Part shown: one piece after another, positions 5,611 to 6,409 of the stretch
How positions within the stretch are numbered: position 1 is the first letter of the stretch
Layout of the letters: every line of letters starts with the position of its first letter
NCBI GenBank assembly: GCA_002501285.1
Contig: DLSG01000088.1
Location: 1-6,409 of the forward strand
Source of the DNA: Christensenella sp. UBA7868
GTDB lineage: Bacteria > Bacillota > Clostridia > Christensenellales > UBA1242
DNA length: 6,409 nucleotides
Reading direction: 5' to 3'
Notes under the pieces: model-generated
Told to the model about the DNA's origin: nothing
Seen by the model: the letters and a program-made list of their open reading frames with translations, nothing else
The model's database searches: none
Program-made: the position numbers and the translations under genes

Positions 5611-6336
5611 CTACTTTCCCATTTCAATCAAATTATCCGCATCAAGGATTGCTCTTCCTATAAGTAGTCCGTCAATATATTCACTATTTAAAAATTTTTC
5701 GTAATTATCTTTGTTTATGCTTCCGCCATAAAGAACTTTTGGCTTAATTTCAGTTTTAGCACTTTTAGAATTTATTATATTTTTAATTAATTCAATATTA
5801 CTTTCAACATACAATAAATCAGCCGCATTTTCTGCGCCAATAGAATATGTAGGCTCATACGCAATTATAACTTTTTCTAAATCAGAAATTTTAACGCCTT
5901 TCAAAGCCAAAGATATTTGACGTTTTAAATGAGCTTTATACAAATTATTTCTTGTTTGACCAAAACTTTCACCAACACATAAAATTGGTGTAACACCTTT
6001 TTCTAGTGCGTATAATATTTTTTTGTTAATTGTTGCGTTGCTTTCTTTAAATTGTTTTCTTCTTTCGTTGTGTCCTACTAAAACATATTCAACATTCATT
6101 CCGTCAAGCATAGAAAGATTTACTTCGCCAGTATAATTTCCTTCATCTTTGTAAAAAAAGTTTTGCACACCATAACTGATATTTTCGTTTTTATAAAGCG
6201 TGCTTAAAAACAAATTTGACAAACTTGGAAGTAGTACAATTTTGTTTGAATAAGTTTCATTTGAAACTTTTTCTAAATACTCACTCATTTCAACAGAGTT
6301 TTTGTTCATTTTAAAATTGGCAACAATTAATTTCAT
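5611..6336 (-). CDS. tpiA: Triosephosphate isomerase
   Basis: TpiA interconverts dihydroxyacetone phosphate and glyceraldehyde 3-phosphate as a cytoplasmic dimeric TIM barrel. The protein (241 residues, slightly under the usual 250) shows ANFKMN (6-11) with substrate-binding Asn7 and Lys9, VLVGHNERR (85-93) with catalytic His89, ILCVGES (118-124), AYEPTYSIG (159-167) with catalytic base Glu161, and LYGGS (202-206). The three catalytic residues are intact. Unusual changes are Asn90 where Ser of GHSERR is normal, Asn73 in TGEVN instead of TGEIS, Tyr164 for the hinge Trp of loop 6, AEN for TGK in that loop, and Arg228 for the second Gly of the VGG phosphate site. The ATG at 6336 is preferred over one 18 codons upstream because AGGAG lies 7 bases before it and the family N-terminus begins there. 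Likely the first gene of a two-gene unit with gpmI. Confidence 0.95.
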   Translation of the reverse strand: MKLIVANFKMNKNSVEMSEYLEKVSNETYSNKIVLLPSLSNLFLSTLYKNENISYGVQNFFYKDEGNYTGEVNLSMLDGMNVEYVLVGHNERRKQFKESNATINKKILYALEKGVTPILCVGESFGQTRNNLYKAHLKRQISLALKGVKISDLEKVIIAYEPTYSIGAENAADLLYVESNIELIKNIINSKSAKTEIKPKVLYGGSINKDNYEKFLNSEYIDGLLIGRAILDADNLIEMGK

Positions 6337-6343
6337 AATTTTT

Positions 6344-6348
6344 CTCCT
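6344..6348 (-). promoter_or_regulatory. Ribosome binding site that fixes the tpiA start
   Basis: AGGAG lies 7 bases upstream of the ATG at 6336. This excludes the longer reading frame beginning at 6390, whose extra 18 codons would cover this site and the promoter. Confidence 0.8.
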
Positions 6349-6357
6349 ATTTTTTAT

Positions 6358-6363
6358 AGTATA
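6358..6363 (-). promoter_or_regulatory. Extended -10 promoter of tpiA
   Basis: The minus strand carries TATACT preceded by TGT, giving an extended -10 (TGnTATACT). No good -35 lies at the right distance, which extended -10 promoters tolerate. The start is predicted near 6351, only a few bases before the ribosome binding site, so the leader would be very short. It suggests tpiA begins a transcription unit, although read-through from genes beyond the window cannot be excluded. Confidence 0.5.
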
Positions 6364-6409
6364 ACAAATTAAATTAAAATTGCATAACAATTTTTAACAA
6401 TTTAATTTT

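Noticed and set aside
5610..5627. Longer gpmI start at an in-frame TTG
   Set aside because: It would overlap the tpiA end, has no Shine-Dalgarno sequence, and adds residues before the family N-terminus; the ATG at 5609 fits.
815..6336. UGA read as tryptophan (code 4)
   Set aside because: All genes are full length without in-frame UGA and the three Trp codons are UGG. Absence of UGA stops in six genes is too small a sample.
6337..6390. Longer tpiA start at 6390
   Set aside because: The extra 18 codons span the -10 box and AGGAG site and have no TPI similarity.

Overview
The window is a very AT-rich stretch of a bacterial chromosome, and every supported gene is on the minus strand. In transcription order (right to left) they are tpiA, gpmI, a small unrecognised membrane protein gene, secG, rnr, smpB and the tmRNA gene ssrA. 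The low G+C, Gram-positive-style ribosome binding sites (AGGAG-type), near-consensus sigma-A promoters and the linkage of tpi/pgm glycolysis genes to secG-rnr-smpB-ssrA point to a low-GC Firmicute (Bacillota), possibly an uncultured host-associated lineage. Genus cannot be assigned from the sequence. Stop codons used are TAA (smpB, rnr, secG) and TAG (tpiA, gpmI, the small gene). No UGA stop is seen, and all three Trp codons are TGG.

Right part (about 4113-6409): an extended -10 promoter just upstream of tpiA drives tpiA and gpmI, which are separated by one base. They encode two lower-glycolysis enzymes, triosephosphate isomerase and the metal-dependent, cofactor-independent phosphoglycerate mutase. 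TpiA has several substitutions at positions that are normally near-invariant.

Middle part (about 815-4050): a second strong promoter (TTGACA-17-TAAAAT) lies in the 113-base gap after gpmI. It precedes a compact operon: a 74-residue membrane protein of unknown function, SecG (preprotein translocase subunit), RNase R (3'-5' exoribonuclease) and SmpB (tmRNA partner). rnr and smpB share one base in a TAATG overlap. SmpB, RNase R and tmRNA act together in trans-translation: tmRNA-SmpB frees stalled ribosomes and tags the nascent chain, and RNase R degrades the nonstop mRNA.

Left part (1-814): ssrA has its own consensus promoter and an encoded CCA end, with G3-U70 for alanine charging. The tag reading frame is clear and gives ANNNLKAAAC, ending in Cys rather than the usual -LAA-type degron; this is the most unusual functional signal in the window. 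Between smpB and ssrA lies an island of markedly higher G+C (about 599-703). It holds a perfect 11-base tandem duplication and an 11-bp outer stem enclosing three hairpins, which is either an unrecognised structured RNA/DNA element or a dispersed palindromic repeat. The extreme left edge appears to hold one arm of a terminator cut by the window boundary.
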